From the NCBI GenBank assembly GCA_031273985.1, contig JAISQV010000218.1, positions 1 to 11,772 of the forward strand: a stretch of 11,772 nt of DNA. Reading direction: 5' to 3'. Shown piece after piece: positions 1 to 7,614 of this stretch. Position numbers and translations under genes: made by a program. This DNA comes from Spirochaetaceae bacterium (lineage in GTDB: Bacteria; Spirochaetota; Spirochaetia; Treponematales; Breznakiellaceae). Position 1 is the stretch's first letter. Each line of letters begins with the position of its first letter. Under the pieces are notes generated by a model. The model worked only from the letters and a program-made list of their open reading frames with translations. It did no database searches and was not told the origin of the DNA.

Positions 1-104
1 CTGGTCTTCCTTTTACCCTCCCCCGTGTTTCCCCACCGGCCGTAACGGTAAATTGCGGGGGGGTTAAGCCCGTCTGCCAAATTTTTTTTTAAACCTCCCC
101 CTTA

Positions 105-127
105 CCCCCCCCCCCCCCCCCCCCCCC
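105..127. repeat. Homopolymeric tract of 23 C (poly-G on the minus strand)
   Basis: An uninterrupted run of 23 C lies in non-coding DNA, about 271 nt upstream of the first lipoprotein start codon. It sits in a homopolymer-rich stretch that also has G7 (57-63) and T9 (82-90). Runs of this length are prone to slipped-strand change, and in Treponema pallidum poly-G tracts upstream of tpr genes are known to modulate expression. Whether this one affects the downstream operon is inference: no promoter could be placed next to it. The exact length is uncertain, because long homopolymers are often miscalled. Confidence 0.9.
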
Positions 128-146
128 GTCGACGGTTATGTAGCGA

Positions 147-362
147 TTCCCCCTGCGGGGAAAAATCTTATTCAACACACAGAAAAGCGCCCCGGAGGCC
201 CTGCCGCACCCTGCGGTCCGGACTTCGGGGCGCTTCTTGCATGTATTCACGCGGGGGATTCCCGGCAGCCAAAGTGCCGGGAATCCCCCCTTCATGGGAA
301 CCCTGAATCCGCGCCGGGATTGGCGTCCGCCGAACGTTGTTCGAGGGTGGCGCGGATCAGGG
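147..362 (+). other. Chain of four stem-loops upstream of the lipoprotein operon
   Basis: Four consecutive inverted repeats fill most of the space between the poly-C tract and gene 1. SL1: TTCCCC 147-152 with GGGGAA 157-162. SL2: 185-197 with 223-235, enclosing a smaller hairpin 204-208/212-216. SL3: 253-267 with 275-289, 15 perfect base pairs and a 7-nt loop. SL4: 301-315 with 349-362, 14 pairs with one bulged A, enclosing CGAAC/GTTCG at 331-335/339-343. The pairing is seen directly. Possible roles are a structured leader RNA, an attenuator, a small RNA or a dispersed repeat; the sequence does not decide between them. No known riboswitch core was recognised. Confidence 0.6.
181..238. terminator. 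Possible bidirectional terminator hairpin (SL2)
   Basis: The outer stem pairs AAGCGCCCCGGAG (185-197) with CTTCGGGGCGCTT (223-235), with one G-T wobble. It is flanked by an A-rich 5' side (AGAAAA 181-186) and a T-rich 3' side (TTCTT 234-238), the arrangement of an intrinsic terminator readable from both strands. The T-tract is short and interrupted. It could end transcription of a gene left of the window, or act as an attenuator if the operon promoter lies upstream of it. Confidence 0.4.
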
Positions 363-398
363 TATCGCATCGTATCCCGCGAGAAGGGGGAAGACAAG

Positions 399-3300
399 AT
401 GGAAGATCATCATAAAAACAGTAGGGCCGGCGCCGCGCTCCTGGGCGCGCTGCTGGTATTGCTGGACATGGCGGGCTGCGCTTCGCCGGTGAACAGCGAG
501 CCGCCCTTTGTGGCGGTAACGGGCATTAGCGGCGTACCGGCGGAAAGCATTGCGGGCCAGGCCATCGTCCTGGAGGGGGCCAGCGTGGAACCCGCCGGGG
601 CCAGCGCCAGGGACATTACCTGGACGCTGAAGGACGGGGGCGGGATCGGGCTAAGCGTGGAATCCCTGGCCCAGGGCGCGGTAAGGCCCGCCGGGACCGG
701 CGTTCTGGTACTAACCGCATCCGTTCCCAACGGAAAGGGTGGCGGGGCGGACTTCAGCCGGGACTACAGCGTAGCCATCGTGGAGGGCTACACCGTTACG
801 GCCAACGGGACGCACCGGCAGACGGCCACCACGGAACTTTCCTTCACCTTTACCGGCGCCGTGGGGGACCTGACGGACACGGACATTATCCTGAGCAACG
901 GCACGGGCGCGGCGGTGAAGGGCGCCCTGAGCGGCGCCGGGGCGAACCGGAGCCTGGGCATACGGGTAGAAGCCGAGGGGACGCTCAAGGTAACGATACT
1001 CCGCTCGGGCATAGAGAGCGCGGTAAAAACGGTAACGGTGTACAGCGACGGCCAGCCCTACCTCGCCGAAGCCGATGGAAGCGCCGGCACGGAAGATACC
1101 AGCGCCATCACCTTTACCTTTGAAGAGCCCGTAGAGGATCTGAGCGCCGGGGACATTATCATCGTCAACGCGGGGGCGACGGTAAGCAAGGGCGCGCTGA
1201 GCGGCGCGGGCACCGTCTGGACCCTGGGGCTCACGGTTACCAATCCGGGGGCGATTACCGTGGCGATCCGCAAGGCCGGCGTGGAAAGCGTGGTGAGGCC
1301 GCTCACGGTGTACAAGGCCGGCGTACTGGCCATAGCCGCGTACACGGCGGAGGCCAACGGAGGCTCAACGGAGAGTTCCACCTTTATCCTGTTTAAGTTC
1401 GGGGACAATGCCGTGAGCGGCCTGACCGCCGGCCACATAGTCTTCGGGGGCGGCAGCGGCACGGTGGTAAAGGGCGCCCTCACCGACCTTGCCGGGGGGA
1501 GAACCTGGATGCTGGAAATTACCGTTACCGTTGCGGGAACCAATACCGTGTCCATCGTCAAAGAGGGCGTGGAAGCGGAGGCCAAGGCGCTGACCTTGTA
1601 CCGGGCCCTGCACTACGGCGCCGTAAGCATAGGTACCGGGGACATTGTTAAAACGGCAACCGCCGTAGCGGAAATAACCGCGCCGGCGAATGTGGGCGGG
1701 GCCGTCCCCCTGTACCAGTGGCAGGCGGGGGCCTCGGGGACGGGGCCCTTCAGCGCCATAGCGGGCGCTACAAGCGACACGTGGACCGTGCCCGCCGAAT
1801 ACCTGGGCAAGTACATCCGGGCGGAGGTTACCTTCGAGGGATTCGGCGGCGCCCTGACCAGCGCTGCCCGCAAATGCATAAACCCGCCCCTTGAGGGCAC
1901 GGTAAGCATAAGCGGGGGGGCCCTTACCGTGGGAACAACCCTGATGGCCACGCCGTCTTTGACCAGCCCCGAGGGAGACCTCTCCTATGCGTGGCGGCGG
2001 GGGAACAGCACCGGCGGCGCCTTCACGAACCTGGCCGGGGAAACGGGCCTCTCCTACACTCTTGCCGAGGCTGATTTAGGCAAGTTTGTCCGCTTTGCCG
2101 TAACCTGCAGCGGGAACAGCGGGGAATTGACGGAAACGGCGGGGCCCATTACCTGGCCCCCCTACACGGGGAAGCCCAAAATTACCTATGTTGGGGAGCG
2201 TAATCCGGGGACGCTCCTTACGGCGGATATCGGCGGCATTACGGGTAGTCTGGGAACTGTCCAGTACCAGTGGCTGAGGGCGGATGACGCCGCCTCCCTG
2301 TCGCCGGGCAGCGCCATTCCGGGCGCTACAGATTCAACCTATCTGCTGGTAAATGACGACAACGACAAGTACGTCGCGGTACTGGTAACTTACAGCAAGA
2401 ACAGTACCGCCGGAGCGGAGGCCATGTCCGCCCCACTGAAGATTGGGGTGGGATTTTATGATTTTACCACATCAACGAGCGCCAAAAATGTTTTTGGTAC
2501 CAATGCTATAAATGGCGTCACCTACGGAGGCGGCAAATTTGTGGCCGTGGGAGCCGCCGGCACTATAGCGTACTCCACCGATGGCGGAATCAACTGGACA
2601 AAAGCTACCGGCACCGGGACCGGTATTTTGAATGCCGTTGCCTATGGGGGCCCGCAAAACGGGGAAGTATTTGTGGCCGTGGGAGCTGGGTCACTCTGGT
2701 CTGCGGACGGAATAACCTGGGAGAGCGTATCAAGCTCCGGTGTTCGTACTGATGTCATTTGGGGTGATGCTGCCGGTGTATTTGTTTCCGTTGGTATTAC
2801 CAGCACTAACACTAACAACGCGACCTGGTCTGCGGACGGAAAAAGCTGGACAACGGCAGGAGGTATGAACACTGCTGCAGGCCGCGCCCTAAACGTTCTT
2901 GCCTACGGTAGCGGCAAATTTGTGACCCTCACAAACGGAACAGGAAATCAAATTAATCACGCCTCATTTTATTCAACGGACGGCAAAACATGGGAAAATC
3001 ACCTAAACAATGGGACTGTGGCGGCACCAACTGCACTAGCCTGGTGGAAGGATTTATTTATTCTTCCCCGCAGCAACGGATCATTGCTCTGCGCGGAGGG
3101 CAGCTCCAACGTAGCGTCACCAGCGTGGTCAAAGACTGTTGCTAACACCATAACGGGTTACACCACCGGAACTTCAATTACCGCCCTGCGGGGCAACGAC
3201 ACCTACCTGGTTACGGGAACCAGTACGGGGCTAATAAGGATCGGTACCGGCCTGAACTCGGCGGATGAATGGCATGCCGCCACCTTCGAAGGAGAGGAAG

Positions 3301-3404
3301 CCCCCTCGGTGTCCCAGCAACTGAACGAGGTAGCCTGCGGTGACGGAACCTTTGTCATCGTGGGGAATAACGGAACGGCCCTCTTTTGGACGCCCTCGCA
3401 TTGA
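399..3404 (+). CDS. Large modular lipoprotein: Big-like, Ig-like repeats, beta-propeller
   Basis: A secreted lipoprotein of 1001 residues, probably surface or periplasmic. ATG at 399 is chosen because a purine-rich AAGGGGGAAG precedes it and a signal peptide follows at once; the frame is open upstream to a TTG at 237, but that part lies inside the stem-loops. The signal peptide ends in MAGC with the lipid-anchor cysteine at residue 27. Then come a Big-like module opening FVAVTGISGVP (37-130), three tandem copies of an ~88-95-residue module with a KGALSGAG-type signature (131-403), and three Ig-like copies with YxW and GKY/GKF signatures (404-684). The C-terminal domain (685-1001) looks like a beta-propeller of about seven blades, with Asp-box motifs such as STDGGINW (726-733). 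Binding or adhesion is inferred; no catalytic residues were recognised. The propeller-coding DNA is markedly poorer in GC than the rest. Confidence 0.88.
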   Translation: MEDHHKNSRAGAALLGALLVLLDMAGCASPVNSEPPFVAVTGISGVPAESIAGQAIVLEGASVEPAGASARDITWTLKDGGGIGLSVESLAQGAVRPAGTGVLVLTASVPNGKGGGADFSRDYSVAIVEGYTVTANGTHRQTATTELSFTFTGAVGDLTDTDIILSNGTGAAVKGALSGAGANRSLGIRVEAEGTLKVTILRSGIESAVKTVTVYSDGQPYLAEADGSAGTEDTSAITFTFEEPVEDLSAGDIIIVNAGATVSKGALSGAGTVWTLGLTVTNPGAITVAIRKAGVESVVRPLTVYKAGVLAIAAYTAEANGGSTESSTFILFKFGDNAVSGLTAGHIVFGGGSGTVVKGALTDLAGGRTWMLEITVTVAGTNTVSIVKEGVEAEAKALTLYRALHYGAVSIGTGDIVKTATAVAEITAPANVGGAVPLYQWQAGASGTGPFSAIAGATSDTWTVPAEYLGKYIRAEVTFEGFGGALTSAARKCINPPLEGTVSISGGALTVGTTLMATPSLTSPEGDLSYAWRRGNSTGGAFTNLAGETGLSYTLAEADLGKFVRFAVTCSGNSGELTETAGPITWPPYTGKPKITYVGERNPGTLLTADIGGITGSLGTVQYQWLRADDAASLSPGSAIPGATDSTYLLVNDDNDKYVAVLVTYSKNSTAGAEAMSAPLKIGVGFYDFTTSTSAKNVFGTNAINGVTYGGGKFVAVGAAGTIAYSTDGGINWTKATGTGTGILNAVAYGGPQNGEVFVAVGAGSLWSADGITWESVSSSGVRTDVIWGDAAGVFVSVGITSTNTNNATWSADGKSWTTAGGMNTAAGRALNVLAYGSGKFVTLTNGTGNQINHASFYSTDGKTWENHLNNGTVAAPTALAWWKDLFILPRSNGSLLCAEGSSNVASPAWSKTVANTITGYTTGTSITALRGNDTYLVTGTSTGLIRIGTGLNSADEWHAATFEGEEAPSVSQQLNEVACGDGTFVIVGNNGTALFWTPSH
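507..788 (+). repeat. GISG Big-like module, copy in gene 1
   Basis: Residues 37-130 of the first lipoprotein form a module that recurs twice in the third lipoprotein (5091-5372 and 5373-5650). Shared landmarks are F-V-x-V-x-GISG-V/I-P at the start, a central I-x-W-(T/S)-V/L-x-(D/E)-GGG segment, an L-A-x-G-x-(V/A)-x-P segment, and a D-(F/Y) segment near the end. The homology is seen directly in the protein translation. It indicates duplication and shuffling of one domain within the operon. Confidence 0.8.
789..1607 (+). repeat. Three tandem ~88-95-residue modules (type A) in gene 1
   Basis: The copies start at nt 789, 1053 and 1323 (residues 131, 219 and 309). Each has an A-(N/D)-G opening, an F-x-F strand, an L-(T/S)-x-x-(D/H)-I segment, the conserved K-G-A-L turn, and an end of the form V-x-I-x-(R/K)-x-G-(I/V)-E followed by a T-(V/L)-Y strand. 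Copies 1 and 2 share KGALSGAG exactly. This is a bacterial Ig-like fold by pattern; ligand unknown. Confidence 0.85.
1608..2447 (+). repeat. Three tandem Ig-like modules (type B) in gene 1
   Basis: The copies begin at about residues 404, 495 and 585. Each has a Y-x-W strand (YQWQ, YAWR, YQWL), an I/L-A/P-G-A/E-T turn, a D/E-x-x-x-K-(Y/F)-(I/V) strand and a V-T-(F/C/Y) strand. The pattern is common in large bacterial surface proteins. The third copy is the most diverged, with NDDNDKYV in place of the usual L-G-K-Y. Confidence 0.75.
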
Positions 3405-3435
3405 GGGGTCTCATACGGAGTATAGGGAGAAACAC

Positions 3436-4953
3436 ATGATACAGCGAAAAGCATTACCGGCGCTGCTGCTGGTCCTGGCGGCGCTCGGCGGCTGCCCGGA
3501 CCCGCAGAAGGCGGCGGAGGGGCCGGATACCGGGCAGCCGGGAACGGGCAGCGAACATAACGGCGGGGAAAACAGCGGCGCTGAAGAAGGCGGCGGCGAA
3601 GAGGGGGGCCGCCAGGGTTACGGCGATTTTCCCCAGGGCGCGCCCCTGACCGCGGACATAGCCTTCACCTTCACCGGAAACAACAGCTCCGGCCTCTCGC
3701 CGGAACTCCGCTGGGAGGGCATGGGCACGGAGCGGCAAAGCTGGGCCTTCAGCGCGCGGGAACAGCGCCGGGTCTACTTCGCCGTGAACAAGGAGGCGGC
3801 CCAGACCGTCGTCATCAGCGGCCGGGACAGGGCAAAGGTAACGCAGACCATCGAGGCCGGGCGAAACGTTGACGGCTCCACGGCAAGCGCGGAGCTTACG
3901 ATCTTTAGCGTGAACATCGAAGACCTCTACTTTGCCGGGGGAACGCGGAACTTTGCCCTGGAGGTGGTGGAGGCGGGAAAGGCGCCCCTCACGGTAAGCG
4001 TTACCCTTACGGTAACGCCTAACCTGGACGCGGGCATAACGGTGTTCAGGGTAACCGGGGACCCCGCCCCGGAGCAGCCGGGGGACGAAAGCCTGGAACT
4101 GGTAAGCGGCATAAACGCGTTCAACATGCCCGGCATGGCCTTTGACCCCGCCATGCCGGCCTACCGCCTGCTCGACGCCCTGGCCTGGATAGACCGGAAC
4201 GCGGAGGAAGGCGGCGATTACCTGGTGCGGGTCGAAAAAAACGAGGAATTACCCGCCATGGCGCTGACCTGCCTGAACCGGAATGTAACGATACGGCTGC
4301 GGGGATACGGGGCGCAGCGGATCATCACCCATGACGAGTCGAAGAACAATGACACTTCGGTAGGTACGTACAGAAATAAAGCGCTTCTTCCATCGGCCTC
4401 CGCGACCGATTTCAGAGGTTTCCTTAATGTCGGCGATTATACCGCAACTCGTGGCAATATCATCCCGGATCCCCTCAGCAGCATAACCCTGATACTTGAG
4501 GAAAAGATAACGCTGCAGGGGAGAGGTACGGTTAACAGGGACGCGCATACCTATCTCTGCATGGTACAGGTACGCCCGGGGTCCGAGCTGGTTATGCGAA
4601 ACGGCTCCATGATAACCGGCTATGCCGTCAGCGCGGAAACCTCTGCCGCCGAGACGAGCGTCATTTATATGGCGAATGGCACTGTACTGCCAAGCGGCCG
4701 CTTCAGGATGACCGGCGGGGAGATAAGCGGCAACACCGTGGGCGTTAATAGCGGCGCGGTCATCTACTTTGAAAGCAGCCTGGGCACAAACAAAAATTCG
4801 GCGCTGGACGGGTCGTTTGAAAAGACCGGCGGCAGCATCACCGGAAACTACGACTCCGAGGGCGAAGCGGCGGACAGGGTGTATTTCCGGACCAGAGACA
4901 ACGCGATAAGCGTTGAACCCGGCAGGGCCTACAGCGCCCCGCCGATTCTATAA
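3436..4953 (+). CDS. Lipoprotein with acidic Gly/Glu linker and short beta-helix
   Basis: A 505-residue predicted lipoprotein, second gene of the cluster, starting 31 nt after the stop of gene 1. ATG at 3436 has a good ribosome site (AGGGAG 3424-3429) and begins a clean signal peptide with lipobox LGGC, cysteine 20. Residues about 28-66 are a low-complexity Gly/Glu/Asn linker, which would hold the folded part away from the membrane. Residues about 69-205 form a beta-rich domain with no recognised family. From about 246 the sequence follows the template of treponemal beta-helix proteins: an LDALAWIDRNAEEGG helix, then coil-forming repeats including TGGEISGN (426-433) and TGGSITGN (464-471). 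Only two clear GG-x-I-x-x-N coils are present, fewer than I would expect of the family. The DNA around 4321-4380 is low in GC for this gene and encodes a loop-like segment. Function unknown; surface binding is inferred. Confidence 0.85.
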   Translation: MIQRKALPALLLVLAALGGCPDPQKAAEGPDTGQPGTGSEHNGGENSGAEEGGGEEGGRQGYGDFPQGAPLTADIAFTFTGNNSSGLSPELRWEGMGTERQSWAFSAREQRRVYFAVNKEAAQTVVISGRDRAKVTQTIEAGRNVDGSTASAELTIFSVNIEDLYFAGGTRNFALEVVEAGKAPLTVSVTLTVTPNLDAGITVFRVTGDPAPEQPGDESLELVSGINAFNMPGMAFDPAMPAYRLLDALAWIDRNAEEGGDYLVRVEKNEELPAMALTCLNRNVTIRLRGYGAQRIITHDESKNNDTSVGTYRNKALLPSASATDFRGFLNVGDYTATRGNIIPDPLSSITLILEEKITLQGRGTVNRDAHTYLCMVQVRPGSELVMRNGSMITGYAVSAETSAAETSVIYMANGTVLPSGRFRMTGGEISGNTVGVNSGAVIYFESSLGTNKNSALDGSFEKTGGSITGNYDSEGEAADRVYFRTRDNAISVEPGRAYSAPPIL

Positions 4954-4964
4954 GGAAGGACGAC

Positions 4965-7547
4965 ATGAACAGCATGAAGAAGATCGGAGCGGGCATGAGG
5001 GGCGCCCTGTGCCTCCTCTGCCTTGCGGCGGGCCTGGTTTTTGCCGGCTGCGAACAAGTGGCCGGCGTAGTGCCGGACGACGGCGCTGGCTTTGTCGCGG
5101 TAAGCGGCATCAGCGGAATCCCCACCGGGGGCTACCGGGGGGCGGAGCTGGATCTTTCCCGCGCGGCGGTAACGCCTCCGGGGGCTACCAACCGGACGAT
5201 AGAATGGACCGTCCTCGAAGGGGGCGGAACGGGCATAAGCTCCGGCGCCCTGGCCGGGGGCAAGGTTACGCCCGGCGCTCCGGGGGTCCTGCGGCTCCTG
5301 GCCTCGGTCCCCGACGGGAAGGCTCCGGGAGTTGACTATACCCTGGAGAGCCGCCTCGTTATCGGCGCGGTCTTTGTGCCGGTAAACGGCATCAGCGGCG
5401 TACCCCTTTCCGGCACGGTACAGGCCGTACTGGACCTGTCCGGCGCGGTGGTATCCCCGGATAACGCGGTCAACAAGACTATCCTCTGGTCGGTGATCGA
5501 CGGGGGCGGAACCGGCGTAGGCACCGCGGACCTCGCCGGCGGCAAGGCCGCGCCCACAGCCACGGGCTTCCTGCAGGTCCGGGCGACCATTGCCGGGGGC
5601 GCCGCCGGGGGGGACTACACCGAAGACTTTACCATAGGCATAGGCGAGGGGGAGGGCTCAGGGCCCGCCGCCATAGCGGGTATAACCGTAAGCTCCCTGC
5701 CGGCCACCACCTACTACGCGAAGAACCAGAGCTTCAACCCCGCGGGGCTTGAGGTGAGGTATGTCAATGAAAACGGCGGCTACGGAGCGGCGCTGGCCGC
5801 GGGGGACTATACGCTGGACCCGGTGGATACCTCCACGCCGGGCCTCAAGCCGGTGAGAATAACTTCCGCCGGCTATCAGCCGGTGTATTTTTCGATCTTT
5901 GTGGACCCCTCGGACGTGATTCTGCGGAGCCTCGCGCTCACCAGCGCTCCCTCAAAAATGGAGTATGACCTGGGGGAAAGCTTCGACCCCGCGGGCATGG
6001 TGATAACCGGAACCTACTCGGACGGCAGCACCAAAACCGTCGACAACAGCATAGTCGCGGTAAGCGGCTACGACAAATTCACCAGGGGCAGCCAAACCCT
6101 GACCCTGCGGATAAACACGTCCAGCCTGACCCTGCCCGGCGTCAAGGTAGTGATCCCCTCGGGGGCGGCCATAACGCTGAATCCCTACAGGGCGGGGAGT
6201 GCTAACCATGCGGTGCAATTTTACCGGACCGTGTACGTAAAGGGGAGACCCTTTGACTTTGAAAAGTCCAATCTGCAGGCCACGGTGAAGTTCGGCAGCG
6301 TTACGGCAAAATTGACCCCCGGAAGGGGCCTCTACCCGGCGGACCTAACGGGTTTCAACCCCAACCTGGGGGGAGCCCAACAGTTGACGCTGACCCTGGA
6401 CAATGCCTCCGTTACCTTCGATGTATACGTCGCCAATGTGGAGCCCGCGGTCTGGTTCGACTACGGCTATATGCGGCACGAGGCCGACCCCACCGGCAGG
6501 GGACCCGGCGCGGGCGTGTACTACGCTAGGCCCGATGAGACCCTGGTCCTGGCGCCGGTGCGTTACCTCATAGGCTATGACGCGGAGAACCGGAACCTGG
6601 GGGCGGCCTATGCCTGGACGGTAAGCGGAGGGGACTACGACACCGCCGCCGCCCGTAACCGGGAAACCTTCGCCTTTACGCCCGCGGCGGCGGGAACCTA
6701 CACGGTGCAGGTAAGCGTTACCGGAAGGGATTACGCCACCGGCGCTACCATTACCAAGACAGCCTCCACCGATGTGGTCTGCTACACGGAACCCCTGTCT
6801 GCGGGAACCTTCGGCGTCCTGAGAAACTTCGCTCCCGGCCAGTTTACCCAGTCGGGGAACGGCTACGGCTGGAGCCTGGGGGGAGCGGGCGGCTACGAGG
6901 TATGGCATGTGACAAGCCGGGATTCGTATATCATCCAGGGGAACCCCATGGCGACCTGGATGGAAGCCGGGGTGGTCTGGGTCATGGAAGACCGGAACGG
7001 AAACGGCATCCCCGATGAGATGTGGTACGAGCTAAGGGGCAGCGATGAAACACATTCGTCCTACAAGAACCTCATAACCCGGCGCTATGCCATCACCTGG
7101 ATCAAATCGGGGGAGAAGGACGTAGAAAACGAATACGGCCAGACCATAGCCGGAACCTACTGGGTGGACAGCAAGGGCCGCGCGGGGCTTATGTACGGAG
7201 GCTGGCCTTCGAACTGGGGGGTAACGGGCGGCAGGGTAACCTACACGGGCACCCTGCTGAGGGACGACGGCAACATAGACACGGGAACTTACGGCGGCCT
7301 GATTAACATGGCCGGTTATGTGGATACCGGGAACTATGGCAAATGGACCGGGGATAACTGGGACCGGTACTATGTGAGCGACGCCATGCGGGCGGACGGC
7401 GAGGCGGTAAGCCTCAGCGCGGTGCGCTTCATCAAGGTGCAAACGGCGATACACCGCTACGGCGGCATTTTCGGCGAGGTTTCCACGGAGATAAAATCCG
7501 CCACAGACCTGGGCTCCCAGTCGGACTTCCCCGACCCGGTTTATTAA
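4965..7547 (+). CDS. Modular lipoprotein: GISG modules, Big_3-like, PKD-like, calcium-loop domain
   Basis: An 860-residue predicted lipoprotein, third and last gene of the cluster, 11 nt after gene 2. ATG at 4965 is preferred over ATG 4974 because AGGAAGGA (4953-4960) lies 4 nt upstream. The lipobox is FAGC with cysteine 29. Domains in order: two tandem GISG Big-like modules (43-136, 137-228), two Big_3-like domains (about 236-318 and 320-395, the second with the typical YDLGESFDPAG pattern), another Ig-like segment (396-500), a PKD-like domain (about 503-615), and a C-terminal domain (618-860) rich in W, Y and G. That domain contains DRNGNGIPDE (676-685), which resembles a calcium-binding loop, followed by MWYEL. 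From memory, this N-G-N-G-x-P-D-x-x-WYEL pattern occurs in Bacteroidetes cell-surface proteins. No enzymatic motif was recognised. A strong terminator lies 17 nt after the stop. Confidence 0.87.
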   Translation: MNSMKKIGAGMRGALCLLCLAAGLVFAGCEQVAGVVPDDGAGFVAVSGISGIPTGGYRGAELDLSRAAVTPPGATNRTIEWTVLEGGGTGISSGALAGGKVTPGAPGVLRLLASVPDGKAPGVDYTLESRLVIGAVFVPVNGISGVPLSGTVQAVLDLSGAVVSPDNAVNKTILWSVIDGGGTGVGTADLAGGKAAPTATGFLQVRATIAGGAAGGDYTEDFTIGIGEGEGSGPAAIAGITVSSLPATTYYAKNQSFNPAGLEVRYVNENGGYGAALAAGDYTLDPVDTSTPGLKPVRITSAGYQPVYFSIFVDPSDVILRSLALTSAPSKMEYDLGESFDPAGMVITGTYSDGSTKTVDNSIVAVSGYDKFTRGSQTLTLRINTSSLTLPGVKVVIPSGAAITLNPYRAGSANHAVQFYRTVYVKGRPFDFEKSNLQATVKFGSVTAKLTPGRGLYPADLTGFNPNLGGAQQLTLTLDNASVTFDVYVANVEPAVWFDYGYMRHEADPTGRGPGAGVYYARPDETLVLAPVRYLIGYDAENRNLGAAYAWTVSGGDYDTAAARNRETFAFTPAAAGTYTVQVSVTGRDYATGATITKTASTDVVCYTEPLSAGTFGVLRNFAPGQFTQSGNGYGWSLGGAGGYEVWHVTSRDSYIIQGNPMATWMEAGVVWVMEDRNGNGIPDEMWYELRGSDETHSSYKNLITRRYAITWIKSGEKDVENEYGQTIAGTYWVDSKGRAGLMYGGWPSNWGVTGGRVTYTGTLLRDDGNIDTGTYGGLINMAGYVDTGNYGKWTGDNWDRYYVSDAMRADGEAVSLSAVRFIKVQTAIHRYGGIFGEVSTEIKSATDLGSQSDFPDPVY
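5091..5650 (+). repeat. Tandem pair of GISG Big-like modules in gene 3
   Basis: Two adjacent copies begin FVAVSGISGIP (residue 43) and FVPVNGISGVP (residue 137). Both carry a W-(T/S)-V-(L/I)-(E/D)-GGGTG segment and an L-A-GGK segment, and match the single copy in gene 1. At the DNA level the openings of the gene 1 copy (507 onward) and the second copy here (5373 onward) are clearly similar, which supports intra-operon duplication or gene conversion. Confidence 0.85.
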
Positions 7548-7564
7548 GCGGGGCGCCGCGGCGG

Positions 7565-7600
7565 AGTGAACCGGAGGCGCTGCCTCCGGTTCACTTTTCT
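7565..7600 (+). terminator. Intrinsic terminator of the lipoprotein operon
   Basis: A 14-bp perfect stem pairs 7565-7578 with 7582-7595 (core GTGAACCGGAGGC), with a 3-nt loop and then TTTTCT (7595-7600). It lies 17 nt past the stop of gene 3 and just before the end of the convergent YggU gene. The minus strand has no T-tract after the stem, so termination should be mainly of plus-strand transcripts. Confidence 0.92.
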
Positions 7601-7614
7601 CCCACGAACCTCGG

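Noticed and set aside
89..397. A minus-strand frame through the stem-loops and the poly-C tract, ending in a poly-Gly run
   Set aside because: The protein is an artefact of palindromes and the homopolymer, with no ribosome site and no recognisable domain. It remains a conceivable contingency gene only if transcription is shown.
237..398. Upstream extension of gene 1 to TTG 237
   Set aside because: It would put 54 residues, encoded across stem-loops, ahead of a proper lipoprotein signal peptide. ATG 399 has a purine-rich ribosome site.
4913..5335. A plus-strand Arg/Gly-rich frame overlapping the start of gene 3
   Set aside because: It is a shifted reading of the gene 2 to gene 3 junction, with no start signal and no domain.
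3960..7400. Frequent GTA-AGC codon pair for Val-Ser in the three lipoprotein genes
   Set aside because: Noticeable, but GTG-AGC also occurs (for example near 7374) and the bias is likely ordinary codon-pair preference.
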